From: Bin87 sp965220505 | GTDB taxonomy: Bacteria > Chloroflexota > Dehalococcoidia > Lucifugimonadales > UBA3495 | Reading direction: 5' to 3' | Length of the DNA: 64,000 nucleotides | Assembly (NCBI GenBank): GCA_965220505.1 | Contig: CBDCQE010000001.1 | Coordinates: forward strand, 62,001-126,000 | Shown here: positions 7,635-17,072 of the stretch, piece after piece | Layout of the letters: each line of letters begins with the position of its first letter | Position numbering within the stretch: position 1 is the stretch's first letter | Notes under the pieces: generated by a model | Seen by the model: only the letters and a program-made list of their open reading frames with translations | Database searches by the model: none | Told to the model about the DNA's origin: nothing | Position numbers and translations under genes: made by a program

Positions 7635-10061
7635 TTACGGCGTGGGAGCGGGTCCGAGGATCCGATGTCCCTGGTTGTCGTGGTTTCGCTCGCTGGCAGG
7701 CAGGATCTCGATTACGACGTTGGACAGACCGGCAACGTCTCCATTGCTGTCGAACGTGTAGTCGTCGCCGATCGCGCCGCTCCAGCTCAGACCGTAGAGG
7801 CAATCGCGCATGCCCGCCGAATCCTGGTCGTCTCCAGTGCGCCCCAGGCACTCCGCGATGATGAACACGTCGTCGTAGGCAGATCCCTGGAACCACGGCA
7901 GCGGCGGAACCGTGCCAAATCGCGCTTCATAATTGGTGAGGAAGTCTTTTCCAACCTGGGTTTGCAGGTCCGGGTTTGGCACGATGGCCTTCAGGCCGGT
8001 TGCCGCGTCGCCGGCGATTTCCAGCGCGTCGGGCTGCGTTGGAACCACTTCGGAGTAGATCGGTCCCTCGAAACCGAGATCGCGCAGTTGCTTGACTATG
8101 GTCCCGCCGGAAAACTCGCCCTGGGCAGCCAGGAAGATACCATCCGGCTGGGCGTTGATGATCTTGGTCAGCTGGGACCGGAAATCGGTAACGTCGGAAG
8201 CGTAGCTCTCCGCGGCGACGACGTGACCGCCCAATTCCTCAAGGCGGGCGACCGTAGTGCGGCGCGCTCCCTCCGCATAATCCGTGGCCTCCGTGATGGT
8301 GGCCAAATGGTGGATGCCATCAGCGTACAAGGTATTCCCGGTGTCGATCCCGAGTTGGAGGTCATTGATGGCGGTGCGGAAGATGTAGTCGCCGGCGCCG
8401 GCAATGTCGGGACTCGTGGCAGAGGCGGACAGCATGATGACGCTTTCTCTTTCCGCCAGCGGCGCCGCCCCCAGCATAGCCCCCGAGCAGGTGGTGCCCA
8501 GGATAACCTTGACACCGTCAACGTCGGTCAGCTTGTTGTACGCCGTTATGGCGTCCTGCGCTGCGCACTTGGAGTCTTCGGGGATAATCTCCAGCATTCG
8601 CCCGTTGATGCCACCAGCGGCGTTGATCTCTTCCACGGCGAGGAGCTTGGCGTTCAGGATCGGGTTACCGTAGGACTCGCCCACGCCAGTCAGGGCATCC
8701 ATCGCGCCGATGCGGAACGGTTCCTGCGACACGGGAGCGGTGGCCGGCTGGGCAGCGCTGACGGCGGCCGGGCTGCCGGCCTGTCCCAGGATGCGGTAGC
8801 CCTGGTTATCCTCGGTGCGCTCGTCCAGCGGCAGAACCTCCACTACCGCGTTGGACAGGCCCACCACCTCGCCGTTGGCGTCGAAACTGTAACCGTCACC
8901 GATGGCGCCGCTCCAGGTAATCCCATACATGCAGTCCCGGAACCCGTCGGCGTCCTGGTCGTCATTGGTCTGCTTCAGGCACTCGGCGGCGATGTACACG
9001 TCGTCGTAGGCGGAACCGAGATACCAGGGCAGCGTGATGTAGTCATAGCGGGCCCGGAAGTTTTCCAGGACTTCCTGGGCCTTGGGATTAGCCGGGTCCA
9101 GTTCCGCGGTAACGGCCTTCAGGCCCGTGGCGGCGTCGCCGGCGACTTCCAGGGCGGTAGCGCCCACCGGGACGATTTCGGAGTAGAGCGGCCCCTCGTA
9201 GCCCAGCTCCCGGACCTGCTTGACGACAGTGCCACCGGAAAACTCAGCCTGGGCGGCGATGTGGATGGCGTCGGGGTCGGCGTTGATGATTTTGGTCAAC
9301 TGGCTGCGGAAATCGGTGACGTCAGAGGCGTACCGTTCTTCGGCCACTATCTCTCCGCCCAGCGAGACGAAGTGCTCGGCAGTAGTGCGGCGCACGCCTT
9401 CGGCGTAGTCGGTGGTCTCGGTGATGGTCGCCAGACGCCGGTGGCCGTCGGCCCAGATCACGTTGCCGGTGTCGATGCCCAGCTGGAGGTCGTTCATCGA
9501 GGTGCGGAAAATATAGTCGCCAGCGTGGGCAATGTCAGGGTTCGTTGCCAAGCCGGAGAAGAGAATCACGCCGTCGGCCTCGGCCAGGGGAGCAGCGCCC
9601 AGCATGGCGCCGCTGCATGAGGTTCCGAGGATAATCTTGACGCCGTCAACTTCGGCGAGCTTGTTGTAAGCGGTGATAGCGTCCTGCGCCGAACACTTGG
9701 AGTCTTCGGCAATGAGTTCCAGCATCCGTCCGTTGATGCCGCCGGCGGCGTTGATTTCGTCCACGGCCAGTTGCTTGGCCTGCAGGGCCACATTGCCGTA
9801 GGTTTCGCCGGGGCCCGTTAGCGATTCCATGACCCCCACGCGGAAGGGTTCGTCGGTCATAGCGGGCGCCTGGGTGGGCTGCTCGGCAGCGCCTCCGGCC
9901 GGCTGCTGCGCCGGCGCGGTGGTCTGTTCCGGAGCGGCGGGTTGCGCTGGAGCAGCGGGCGCCGCCGGGGCGTCTCCGTTGCCTCCGCCACACGCTGCGA
10001 CAATTGCGAACAGGGTCGCGATTGCGACCAAAACAGCACATTTGTTGATTATGGCGTGCAT
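7635..10061 (-). CDS. Tandem-fused periplasmic binding lipoprotein (two LivJ-type domains)
   Basis: 808 residues. The N-terminus has a hydrophobic segment ending in IVAACGGG, a lipobox, then a Pro/Ala/Gln linker. Two complete Peripla_BP_6-type domains follow: about residues 68-425 and 445-808. They are strongly alike: both contain EINAAGGINGRMLE, then EDSKC-AQDAITAYNKL, SGAMLGAAPLAE, NDLQLGIDTGN, ASDVTDFRSQLTKIINA and FSGGT-VKQ. A normal LivJ-like protein is 380-420 residues with one domain. It is the first gene of the liv operon and should deliver ligand to LivHM outside the membrane. RBS is GGAGGCATAAT before ATG. Confidence 0.93.
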   Translation of the reverse strand: MHAIINKCAVLVAIATLFAIVAACGGGNGDAPAAPAAPAQPAAPEQTTAPAQQPAGGAAEQPTQAPAMTDEPFRVGVMESLTGPGETYGNVALQAKQLAVDEINAAGGINGRMLELIAEDSKCSAQDAITAYNKLAEVDGVKIILGTSCSGAMLGAAPLAEADGVILFSGLATNPDIAHAGDYIFRTSMNDLQLGIDTGNVIWADGHRRLATITETTDYAEGVRRTTAEHFVSLGGEIVAEERYASDVTDFRSQLTKIINADPDAIHIAAQAEFSGGTVVKQVRELGYEGPLYSEIVPVGATALEVAGDAATGLKAVTAELDPANPKAQEVLENFRARYDYITLPWYLGSAYDDVYIAAECLKQTNDDQDADGFRDCMYGITWSGAIGDGYSFDANGEVVGLSNAVVEVLPLDERTEDNQGYRILGQAGSPAAVSAAQPATAPVSQEPFRIGAMDALTGVGESYGNPILNAKLLAVEEINAAGGINGRMLEIIPEDSKCAAQDAITAYNKLTDVDGVKVILGTTCSGAMLGAAPLAERESVIMLSASATSPDIAGAGDYIFRTAINDLQLGIDTGNTLYADGIHHLATITEATDYAEGARRTTVARLEELGGHVVAAESYASDVTDFRSQLTKIINAQPDGIFLAAQGEFSGGTIVKQLRDLGFEGPIYSEVVPTQPDALEIAGDAATGLKAIVPNPDLQTQVGKDFLTNYEARFGTVPPLPWFQGSAYDDVFIIAECLGRTGDDQDSAGMRDCLYGLSWSGAIGDDYTFDSNGDVAGLSNVVIEILPASERNHDNQGHRILGPAPTP

Positions 10062-10077
10062 ATTATGCCTCCAAACT

Positions 10078-10093
10078 TTCGGATCGGTCCGAA
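10078..10093. promoter_or_regulatory. Palindrome upstream of liv operon (possible operator)
   Basis: TTCGGATCGGTCCGAA, a 6-bp-arm dyad, lies 16 bases before the start of the binding-protein gene and just upstream of its RBS. Its position fits an operator or a leader hairpin. No regulator gene is adjacent. Confidence 0.35.
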
Positions 10094-10215
10094 CGATTAA
10101 ATGTTACATATATCGGAGCATCCCAGCAACCGAAACAAGACCGGGACGTCACAAACGCGGTTCGCCCGCTGCCGCTTTTCTCCGGACCGGCAGCACCGAC
10201 CGCAGGCATGAAATG

Positions 10216-10290
10216 GCTCCCCCGGTAGGATTCGAACCTACGACCTAGCGGTTAACAGCCGCCCGCTCTACCGCTGAGCTACAGGGGAGC
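10216..10290 (-). tRNA. tRNA-Asn (GTT)
   Basis: On the minus strand a 75-base cloverleaf runs from GCTCCCC to GGGGAGC (7-bp acceptor stem). The anticodon loop CTGTTAA gives GTT, and the T-arm loop TTCGAATC is canonical. No CCA is encoded. It lies between the liv operon and the VOC gene. Confidence 0.96.
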
Positions 10291-10491
10291 ATAGCGCTGG
10301 GACAGGTCAACCAGCGTAGAATAATTCTAGCATCCGTCATCGGATGCGGCAAGACGGGTGGTCGTTGCTGACGCCAATTGCGCGCCGTCGCTCAGATCGC
10401 CTGGCCGCGCCGATGCCTCTTTCTTTCAGCGCAGTCCGTTGTTATCATGGCGCAACGGGCACAGAATCCATCGATGCACAGGGAGGACATT

Positions 10492-11001
10492 ATGGGTTAC
10501 ACGCCGAGAAATCTGGGACACGTCAACATTTTCGTACGGAATGCGGAACGGGCAAGGGACTGGTACGAAGACCTGTTGGGCCTGCACACCTACGGCTTTA
10601 CACCCGGTCGGGCCGCCTTCATGTCTGCCGACCTGGGGAACTCGCACGAGATTGCGCTGACCGAGGTCGGGGAAAATGCGATGGGTCCGCAGGGCGGGCA
10701 GGTGGGCCTCAACCACATGGCCTGGTATATGGAGAGCCTGGACGATCTCAAGGAGCTGTACTACCGGGTCAAGGAGAAGAACATTCCCATCGAGCGCGTG
10801 TCGGACCACGGTCATGCCATCGGCATCTACATCCGCGACCCCGACGGAAACGGCATCGAGCTGTCCTACGAGATGCCGCGCGAGCAGTGGGGCCACGACG
10901 AGAGCGGCTACATGATCGGCGGCACGCAAAAGGGTCGAATGCCCGGCCCGTGGGACGAAGAACTGGCTGCCCAAGCCGCTTTGGCCGGCGCCGCGCACTA
11001 G
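10492..11001 (+). CDS. VOC/glyoxalase superfamily dioxygenase-like protein
   Basis: 169 residues from the ATG at 10492, behind GGGAGGAC. Two beta-alpha-beta modules are visible: LGHVNIFVRNAERARDWYED near the start and LNHMAWYMESLDDLKELYYR in the middle. The metal ligands of the catechol extradiol dioxygenase/glyoxalase type are likely His (GHVNI), His (LNHMAW) and Glu (GNGIELSYE). DPDGNGIELSY is the typical closing motif. The substrate is unknown. It is a single gene ended by the hairpin at 11060. Confidence 0.85.
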   Translation: MGYTPRNLGHVNIFVRNAERARDWYEDLLGLHTYGFTPGRAAFMSADLGNSHEIALTEVGENAMGPQGGQVGLNHMAWYMESLDDLKELYYRVKEKNIPIERVSDHGHAIGIYIRDPDGNGIELSYEMPREQWGHDESGYMIGGTQKGRMPGPWDEELAAQAALAGAAH

Positions 11002-11059
11002 ATTCCCGCACAGAAACAGGCGCTGAACGTCAATAATCCCGCCGAAAGGGCCAAAGTTT

Positions 11060-11083
11060 AGGGGCGAACAATTATTCGCCCCT
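11060..11083. terminator. Bidirectional terminator between convergent genes
   Basis: Stem AGGGGCGAA / TTCGCCCCT with a 6-base loop, flanked by CAAAGTTT and GAATTTTG, so T-rich tails exist in both directions. It separates the VOC gene (+) from the luciferase-like gene (-). A near copy is at 18098. Confidence 0.8.
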
Positions 11084-11108
11084 GAATTTTGGTTCGCGAC
11101 GCCGGGCG

Positions 11109-12137
11109 CTACTTGAAGTGCGGCATGACTTCGTCGCTGATCAGGCGGAGGGAATTCTGCACCCGGTCGTAAGGGATACGCCCGCCGTAGTTGACCTCCA
11201 TCACGACGCCGGTCGCGCCGAAGTCCGCCTGGTATCCCCTGAACCGCTCCACGATTTCCGCCGGTGTGCCGAAAACCACCCGTTGCTTCAACACGTCCGC
11301 GTAGGGAGTGTTGGCGGTGCGCCGGATACGCTCGGCGGTCTCCTCGCTGGCCGCGGTTTTTACGAGTTCGCTGGCGGCGTACTGGATGGCGGACATTGCG
11401 CTGGCTTCCGGTTCCGAGTGCGCCTGCTCGGTGGTCTCAGCGGCATAGACCGGAATACGCACCGCGATATCGGCCGGCCCGGTGTGTCCGGCGGCGGCCC
11501 GCGCCGCTTCGTACGATGCGATGCGCTCCTGCAACTGCTCCCGGCCGGTGTTCGCGCTGACGAAGATCGGGTGACCCATATTGCCGATAAGTGGGAAGGT
11601 GTCCTCTCCGGCGACGGCTACACGAACCGGAGGGTAGGGTTGCTGATAGGGCTTGGGCACCACGGCAACGTCCTGGTATGAATGGAACTGGCCATCATAG
11701 GAAAACTCGTCGTTCTTCCACGCCTGCATGATGATGTCCAGGGCTTCCAGGAACCGCGGCCGGCTTTCCGAGTAGGGGATGTTGTAGCCCTGGTAGTACT
11801 TGGTGAGGCCGCTACGCCCGATGCCGAACTCGAAGCGGCCTTTGCTGATATGGTCGACGGTGGCGGCTTCCTCGGCCACTCGCAGCGGGTTGGTCAGCGG
11901 CAGCACCTGCACGGCCAGACCGGTGCGGATCCGCTGGGTGCGCGCGGCGATGGCGCTGGCAATGACCATAGGGGACGCCAGGACAGCCCGCTCGGGGCTG
12001 AAGTGATGCTCGGCCAGCCATACGGTGTCGAAACCCATAGCTTCGGCGTCGGCGATCTGTGTGAAAGACTCGTCAAAAGCCTCGGCCTGGGTCCTGTTTT
12101 CGCCGATGTGGAAATCGGTGAACATGCCAAAATTCAT
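11109..12137 (-). CDS. Luciferase-like flavin-dependent oxidoreductase (LLM class)
   Basis: 342 residues. The TIM-barrel start MNFGMFTDFHIG, the VWLAEHHFSPE motif at about residue 40 and the AEEAATVDHISKGRFEFGIG segment near residue 90 are typical of bacterial luciferase-family monooxygenases using FMN or F420. The later part has VAVAGEDTFPLIG. The ATG is preceded by GGGAGGAA. It is transcribed alone, toward the VOC gene. Substrate unknown. A second LLM protein, from another subfamily, is at 23820. Confidence 0.9.
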   Translation of the reverse strand: MNFGMFTDFHIGENRTQAEAFDESFTQIADAEAMGFDTVWLAEHHFSPERAVLASPMVIASAIAARTQRIRTGLAVQVLPLTNPLRVAEEAATVDHISKGRFEFGIGRSGLTKYYQGYNIPYSESRPRFLEALDIIMQAWKNDEFSYDGQFHSYQDVAVVPKPYQQPYPPVRVAVAGEDTFPLIGNMGHPIFVSANTGREQLQERIASYEAARAAAGHTGPADIAVRIPVYAAETTEQAHSEPEASAMSAIQYAASELVKTAASEETAERIRRTANTPYADVLKQRVVFGTPAEIVERFRGYQADFGATGVVMEVNYGGRIPYDRVQNSLRLISDEVMPHFK

Positions 12138-12367
12138 GGGTTCCTCCCTGGCGCAGCGTCCTGATTCATGGTCGGATTATAGGGCCTGTGCCGGCGCACG
12201 TCATCAAAGCTTCTGAATGAGGGATTTGTGATCGCGGAGCGCGGGTTGGTGTTGAGTTGCCGCATGCAGCAAAAGGCGGTGTCCGGCCTTTTCAATTCGT
12301 CCCTCGTTCCATTATGCTGGCGCGACAGTGACCGGGCAGTGCAGACCAGACAAACGCAGGTGGGACC

Positions 12368-13927
12368 ATGAAATACGACGTCATAGTGATCGGGGCCGGA
12401 TCCGGAGGCTGCGTGGTGGCTTCCCGTTTGGCCGATGACCCCAACCGCTCCATCCTGCTGCTGGAGGCAGGACCGGACTACCCTGAGTACGAGCACTACC
12501 CGGATGATCTCAAATACGGGTACAAGCCGGATGCCTCGACCCAGGGCGCACCCCACAACTGGACCTGGTGGGCCCAGGGCTCGGCGGAACAGACCGAGAT
12601 GCTGCCGGCGCCGCGCGGCAAGGTTGTGGGCGGCACCAGCGCCATCAACGGCCAGGTGCTGCTGCGCGGCGTGCCCGAGGACTACGACGGCTGGGCTTCC
12701 GAGGGCAACGACGAGTGGTCGTTCATCAATGTCCTGCCCTATTTCCGCAAGATGGAAACGGACATGGACATCAGCGACGACTTCCACGGCTCCGAGGGGC
12801 CGATTCCGGTGCGCCGGTTCCCGCGCCAGGAATGGCTGCCATTCCAGCAGGCATTCGTCCAGTCCTGCATCGAGGCTGGTTACCCTGAAGACGCGGATAT
12901 GAACAGTCCCGATTCGGGCGGCATCGGGCCGGTTCCGATGAATAACCCAGAAGGCGTTCGCATGAGCACCGCTCTCACTTTCCTGCGGGAGGTGCGCCAT
13001 CGGCTCAACCTGACGGTTCGCGCCAACGTGGTCGTGCGGCGCATCCTGTTCGAGCATGGTTCGACAGGCTCACCACGAGCGGTTGGTGTGGAGGTGGAAA
13101 GCGGTGGCGAGGTGTACCAGGTGGAGGCGGACCAGATAGTGCTATCCGCCGGCGCCATGGCTTCGCCGCAATTGCTCATGCTGTCCGGCGTGGGTCCGGC
13201 GGACCACCTGCGGGAAATGGGCATCCCCGTGGTTCACGAACTTGCCGGCGTCGGTCAGAACCTGCGTGATCACCCGATCGTCGCCGTCATCTGCCAGGTG
13301 CGGGACGACCACGAGCAGGATCCTCTCGCGCCGCGCACCCAGACCGCCTTGCGATATACGGCCACCGGTTCGCCCGACCGCAACGACATGCAGATCATGG
13401 CGTCGTCTTTCTCGACTCCGATTGGCGGCGCCGACCCCTTCGAGGCCGGCGGCGTGCGCATCCAGTGCATCCTGGAGTTGGCCGATGGCGCGGGGGAGGT
13501 TCGCCTTTCCGCAAACGATCCTCACGTGCAACCGTCTCTCAACTACCGTTACCTGGAGCCGCAGCGCGACCGCGAGCGGCTGAGGGAGGCGGTGAGGATC
13601 AGCGTGGACCTGCTGAGACACAACGCTTTCGGCGCCATCGTTGATCATATTATCCAGCCTTCCGAGGAAGACCTGGCGTCGGACGATGCGCTGGACCGCT
13701 GGATGCGGCAGACCGTGTTCAACACCACCCACGCTTCGGGCACTTGCAAGATGGGGCCGTCCAGCGATCCCATGGCGGTGGTCGACCAGCATCTGAACAT
13801 CCACGGCCTGGAGGGTATCAAAGTCGCAGACGCGTCGGTGATGCCCAACGTGATCCGCGCCAACACCAACTGCACCACCATCATGATCGGCGAACGGTGC
13901 GCCGATTGGGTCAAGATGGGGCAGTAG
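12368..13927 (+). CDS. GMC-family FAD oxidoreductase (choline dehydrogenase-like), copy 1
   Basis: 519 residues. FAD-binding VIGAGSGG lies at residues 7-14 and LLLEAGPDYPEY at 33-44. GMC signature 1 is GKVVGGTSAINGQVLLRG and signature 2 is GAMASPQLLMLSGVGP. The C-terminal catalytic segment includes HASGTCKMG and ANTNCTTIMIGER, giving the His and Asn expected of alcohol-oxidising GMC enzymes. It is clearly paralogous to the gene at 20476. RBS AGGTGGGA precedes ATG. No electron acceptor or substrate can be inferred. Confidence 0.93.
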   Translation: MKYDVIVIGAGSGGCVVASRLADDPNRSILLLEAGPDYPEYEHYPDDLKYGYKPDASTQGAPHNWTWWAQGSAEQTEMLPAPRGKVVGGTSAINGQVLLRGVPEDYDGWASEGNDEWSFINVLPYFRKMETDMDISDDFHGSEGPIPVRRFPRQEWLPFQQAFVQSCIEAGYPEDADMNSPDSGGIGPVPMNNPEGVRMSTALTFLREVRHRLNLTVRANVVVRRILFEHGSTGSPRAVGVEVESGGEVYQVEADQIVLSAGAMASPQLLMLSGVGPADHLREMGIPVVHELAGVGQNLRDHPIVAVICQVRDDHEQDPLAPRTQTALRYTATGSPDRNDMQIMASSFSTPIGGADPFEAGGVRIQCILELADGAGEVRLSANDPHVQPSLNYRYLEPQRDRERLREAVRISVDLLRHNAFGAIVDHIIQPSEEDLASDDALDRWMRQTVFNTTHASGTCKMGPSSDPMAVVDQHLNIHGLEGIKVADASVMPNVIRANTNCTTIMIGERCADWVKMGQ

Positions 13928-13951
13928 CCGCAGATCGTGACGCGCTTGCCG

Positions 13952-13984
13952 GACGCCCGCCCGTGGTCTGACGCGGCGGGCGTC
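13952..13984 (+). terminator. Hairpin after GMC copy 1
   Basis: Perfect 10-bp GC stem GACGCCCGCC / GGCGGGCGTC with a 13-base loop, 25 bases past the GMC stop. No T-tract follows, so termination is only probable. Confidence 0.5.
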
Positions 13985-14017
13985 TCGTTGCACCTCAGTC
14001 AAGGAGACGCCGAAGCC

Positions 14018-14233
14018 ATGAAGTGGGAATACTGGGTTGACAAGATGCCCATCAGGTCGGGAGGGTTCTATGGAAACGGGCCGATGAACGTGGACGCCGT
14101 TGACGAGGCGTTCCTCAACGAACGCGGCGCCGCGGGCTGGGAACTGGTGTCTGCGATGCCGCTGTTCATCCCCCAAAATCCCACCGACTGTTTCGTGTAT
14201 TACTACTGGAAACGGCCGTTGGCGAGTGACTGA
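14018..14233 (+). CDS. Small DUF4177-like protein
   Basis: 71 residues starting MKWEYWVDKMP, with FLNERGAAGWELVSAMPL in the middle and YYYWKR near the end. This MKWEY...LN..GA.GWELVS...YYKR pattern is that of DUF4177, a small family of unknown function. The ATG at 14018 has AAGGAGA about ten bases upstream. It lies between the GMC gene and the DUF1800 gene. Confidence 0.75.
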   Translation: MKWEYWVDKMPIRSGGFYGNGPMNVDAVDEAFLNERGAAGWELVSAMPLFIPQNPTDCFVYYYWKRPLASD

Positions 14234-14297
14234 CCGACCACCCATCAGCGTGTCCTTGCGCCAACCGTCTCTGCTGGGCTTGGTCGAAGCAGTTTCC

Positions 14298-14326
14298 TTG
14301 ACATCAAACAGGGCGATACGTAGTAT
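14298..14326 (+). promoter_or_regulatory. Near-consensus sigma-70 promoter of the second DUF1800 cassette
   Basis: TTGACA at 14298-14303, exact 17-bp spacer, TAGTAT at 14321-14326. The predicted leader to the DUF1800 start at 14399 is about 65 bases. Confidence 0.8.
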
Positions 14327-14398
14327 TACGAGTATAGTTAACCGGATCGTTTAGTTCTTTCGTGAGCGATTGAACCGTCCTTTTTGGGAGGGACAAAC

Positions 14399-15802
14399 AT
14401 GACGAATCGCGAAGAAATCGCTTTGATGGGCCACCTGATGCGGCGAGCCGGGTTTGGTGGCACCCACGATGAATTGACGGAAAAAGCTGGGCGAGGGTAT
14501 GAAGCCACGGTGGAAGACCTGCTCAACCCGGAGCAGTTCGAGCCCGTGGACGAGGAGTTGCTCTACCGGTTCATGCCTGGCTACGAGGGAGCCTTGGGTC
14601 CGCCGCTGAATCAGGCGGACTGGGTGTACCGCATGATCAACACCGAGCGGCCGCTGGAAGAGAAGATGGCCCTGTTCTGGCACCAGCTCTTTGCGACCGG
14701 CAATTCCAAGGTGGACAACCCGCCCGAGTTGACCCAGCAGATCGCCATGTTCCGCCGTGTCGGGTTGGGCAAGTTCCGCGACATTCTGATTGAACTGGCC
14801 CAGAACCCCGCAATGATCTTCTGGCTGGACAACAACGGCAACCACCGGGGGGCGATCAACGAGAACTGGGGTCGGGAGTTGCTCGAGCTGTTCTCGATGG
14901 GCGTCGGCAACTACTCCGAGGACGACATCAAGGAGGCCAGCCGCGCCTTTACGGGCTGGACCATCGGTCCCAAGATCCCCCGCAACCCGCTGGGCCGCTT
15001 CTACTGGAACTTCGAGTACCGTGCGGAGGACCACGACGACGGGGAGAAGACTTTCCTGGGGCACCGGGGGAACTTCAACGGGCAGGACATCATCAACCTG
15101 GTTGTCGATCAGCCGGCCACGGCCCGCTTCCTGTCCCGGCACCTCTACAATTTCTTCGTGGCGGACGAACCCCAGGTTCCCAGCTGGAACATCACACCGC
15201 CCAACGACCCGGACGCCATCGACCAGTTGGTGGCGGCCTACAACGAGTCGGACGGCGATATTCGCTTCATGCTGCGCGTGCTGTTCAACTCCGACTTCTT
15301 CAAGCAGGCCCGCTTCAGCCGGGTGAAGAGCCCCGCAGAGCTGGTGATCAGCACGGCGCGAATGGCGGGCAACTTCAGCCAGCCGCGCCCTGGGTTCAAC
15401 TCCCTGGCGTTCGAGTGCGCCTACCAGGGCCAAGAGTTGCTGAACCCGCCCAGCGTAGAGAGCTGGCACACGGGAAGCGAGTGGATTGACGGCGGGGCGC
15501 TGGTGCGACGCGTGAACTTCGCCGCCGGCCTGCTGGGCGACGTGTCGCTCCCTGGCGTCCGCTCTATGGTGGACGCCCTTCGGGAGCGCGGGAATCTGGG
15601 GCCCGACGAGCTCGTCGAAGCCTGTCTCGAACTCGTGGGTCCGCTGGAAGTCAGCGAGGGCACACGGGAAGAATTGCTGGAACAGGCCCGCAGCGATGGC
15701 GGACTGCGCTGGGATACCGCCGAGGACTGCGCCGCATCAGAAAAACGGATCGGCGTGATGCTGGCCCTGATCGCCGCGTCGCGTGATTTTCAATTCGCAT
15801 AG
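14399..15802 (+). CDS. DUF1800 family protein
   Basis: 467 residues from the ATG at 14399, which has GGGAGGG seven bases upstream. The start MTNREEIALMGHLMRRAGFG is the DUF1800 N-terminus. Further family features are MALFWHQLFATG, NENWGRELLELFSMGVGNYS, ASRAFTGWTI and FLGHRGNFNGQDIINLV. No signal peptide is seen. It begins a cassette with the DUF1501 gene 69 bp downstream and an NHL gene after that. The family is widespread, often exported and of unknown activity. Its truncated relative opens the window. Confidence 0.93.
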   Translation: MTNREEIALMGHLMRRAGFGGTHDELTEKAGRGYEATVEDLLNPEQFEPVDEELLYRFMPGYEGALGPPLNQADWVYRMINTERPLEEKMALFWHQLFATGNSKVDNPPELTQQIAMFRRVGLGKFRDILIELAQNPAMIFWLDNNGNHRGAINENWGRELLELFSMGVGNYSEDDIKEASRAFTGWTIGPKIPRNPLGRFYWNFEYRAEDHDDGEKTFLGHRGNFNGQDIINLVVDQPATARFLSRHLYNFFVADEPQVPSWNITPPNDPDAIDQLVAAYNESDGDIRFMLRVLFNSDFFKQARFSRVKSPAELVISTARMAGNFSQPRPGFNSLAFECAYQGQELLNPPSVESWHTGSEWIDGGALVRRVNFAAGLLGDVSLPGVRSMVDALRERGNLGPDELVEACLELVGPLEVSEGTREELLEQARSDGGLRWDTAEDCAASEKRIGVMLALIAASRDFQFA

Positions 15803-15871
15803 ACCGCTACCATCGGCAATTGGCCGGGGCGGGCGACTGACCTGCCGCCCCGCGACACACGGAGGAAAGAC

Positions 15872-16999
15872 ATGACGGCTACGACGAAAGATCCGGTGGT
15901 GGTGGTTCTGCAGATGACCGGAGCCAACGACTATCTGAACACGGTCATCCCCTTTACCAACGGGCACTACCACGACGCCCGGCCCAAGGTTGGCATTGCG
16001 GCGGACAAGGTCATTCCCATCAATGATGAGCTGGGGTTCAACCCGCAGATGGGACGCATCAAGACGCTGTGGGATGAGGGCAAGGTCGCCATCATCCACG
16101 GCATCGGCTACGAGAACTCCCCGCGGTCCCATTTCCGCTCCATGGACATCTGGCACACCTGCGAGCCGGATATCGTCGGAACCGAAGGCTGGGCGGGTCG
16201 CGTCATCCGCGACTTGGACCCCCGCGGCGAAAACGTGCTCAAGGGGGTCAACTTCGGGCAGGGCTTGCCCCGGGCATTGGCGCTGCGCGGAACGCCGGTA
16301 ACGTCGGTGTCGAGCCTGGAGTCCTACGGCGTGCTGTCCAGCGTGCCGGTGGAAGCGGAGCGCGATCAGCTTCTGGACCGGTTCGCCCGAATGTACTCTC
16401 CCACCGTCGGAACCGGTCCCGTGATGGACTATCTGGGGCAGACCGGACGCGACGCCCTCAAGGGAGCCGACATCATCAGGTCCGCGCCGGAGCAGTACTC
16501 GTCCACCGTCGAGTATGCGGATACCCCCATCGCCAAATACCTGCGGGACATTGCCCAGGTCTATCTGGCCGACCTTGGCACCCAGTTGTTCTACACGCAG
16601 CACGGCAGTTTCGACTCCCACTTCAACCAGCCGCCAATGCACACGAAGCTTTGGACCGACATGTCCAGCGCCATTGGTGACTTCTTCGACGACCTGGCCG
16701 AGCACGATGCCGGTGACAACCTGATCATGGTGCTGTTCACCGAGTTCGGCCGTCGCGTCAAAGACAACGGGACCGGGACAGACCACGGGGCGGGCGGCGC
16801 GGCCTTCGTGATTGGCAACCAGGTGAAGGGCGGCCATTACAGCGCCTATCCGTCGCTGCGGCCCGAGGATCTCACCCAGGGCGACCTTGAGCCCAACTAC
16901 GACTTCCGCGGGCTCTACGCCACCGTCATCGAGAAGTGGCTGGGTCTGGATTCGGTGCCCATCGTGGGCGGTAACTTCGAGCAGTTGGACTTCGTGTAG
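15872..16999 (+). CDS. DUF1501 family protein, cassette 2
   Basis: 375 residues from ATG after GGAGGAAAG. Paralogue of the protein at 419-1555: both contain GIGY-N--RSHFRSMDIWHT, NV---VNFG-GLPRALA, DALKGADI-R-APE and LFTEFGRRV--NG-GTDHG. The superfamily is phosphatase/sulfatase-like; no nucleophile can be assigned by eye. No Tat or Sec signal is visible. It is the middle gene of DUF1800-DUF1501-NHL cassette 2. Confidence 0.9.
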   Translation: MTATTKDPVVVVLQMTGANDYLNTVIPFTNGHYHDARPKVGIAADKVIPINDELGFNPQMGRIKTLWDEGKVAIIHGIGYENSPRSHFRSMDIWHTCEPDIVGTEGWAGRVIRDLDPRGENVLKGVNFGQGLPRALALRGTPVTSVSSLESYGVLSSVPVEAERDQLLDRFARMYSPTVGTGPVMDYLGQTGRDALKGADIIRSAPEQYSSTVEYADTPIAKYLRDIAQVYLADLGTQLFYTQHGSFDSHFNQPPMHTKLWTDMSSAIGDFFDDLAEHDAGDNLIMVLFTEFGRRVKDNGTGTDHGAGGAAFVIGNQVKGGHYSAYPSLRPEDLTQGDLEPNYDFRGLYATVIEKWLGLDSVPIVGGNFEQLDFV

Positions 17000-17010
17000 G
17001 GCGGACCTGG

Positions 17011-17030
17011 GTTCCGGCTTTCGCCGGAAC
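17011..17030. repeat. Interspersed palindromic repeat
   Basis: GTTCCGGCTTTCGCCGGAAC, the same palindrome as at 311-330 with compensating end changes (A-T pair replaced by G-C), which points to conserved hairpin structure. It is in the DUF1501-NHL gap, 12 bases after the DUF1501 stop. Confidence 0.8.
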
Positions 17031-17072
17031 GACGGTTAAGGGAAGAGGTCGGTTGGACGAAGGAGGTCTATC

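Noticed and set aside
9829..10248. Plus-strand frame ending in VGFEPTT
   Set aside because: The end is the usual translation of a tRNA T-arm (GGATTCGAACCTACGACC), and the rest is antisense to the lipoprotein gene.
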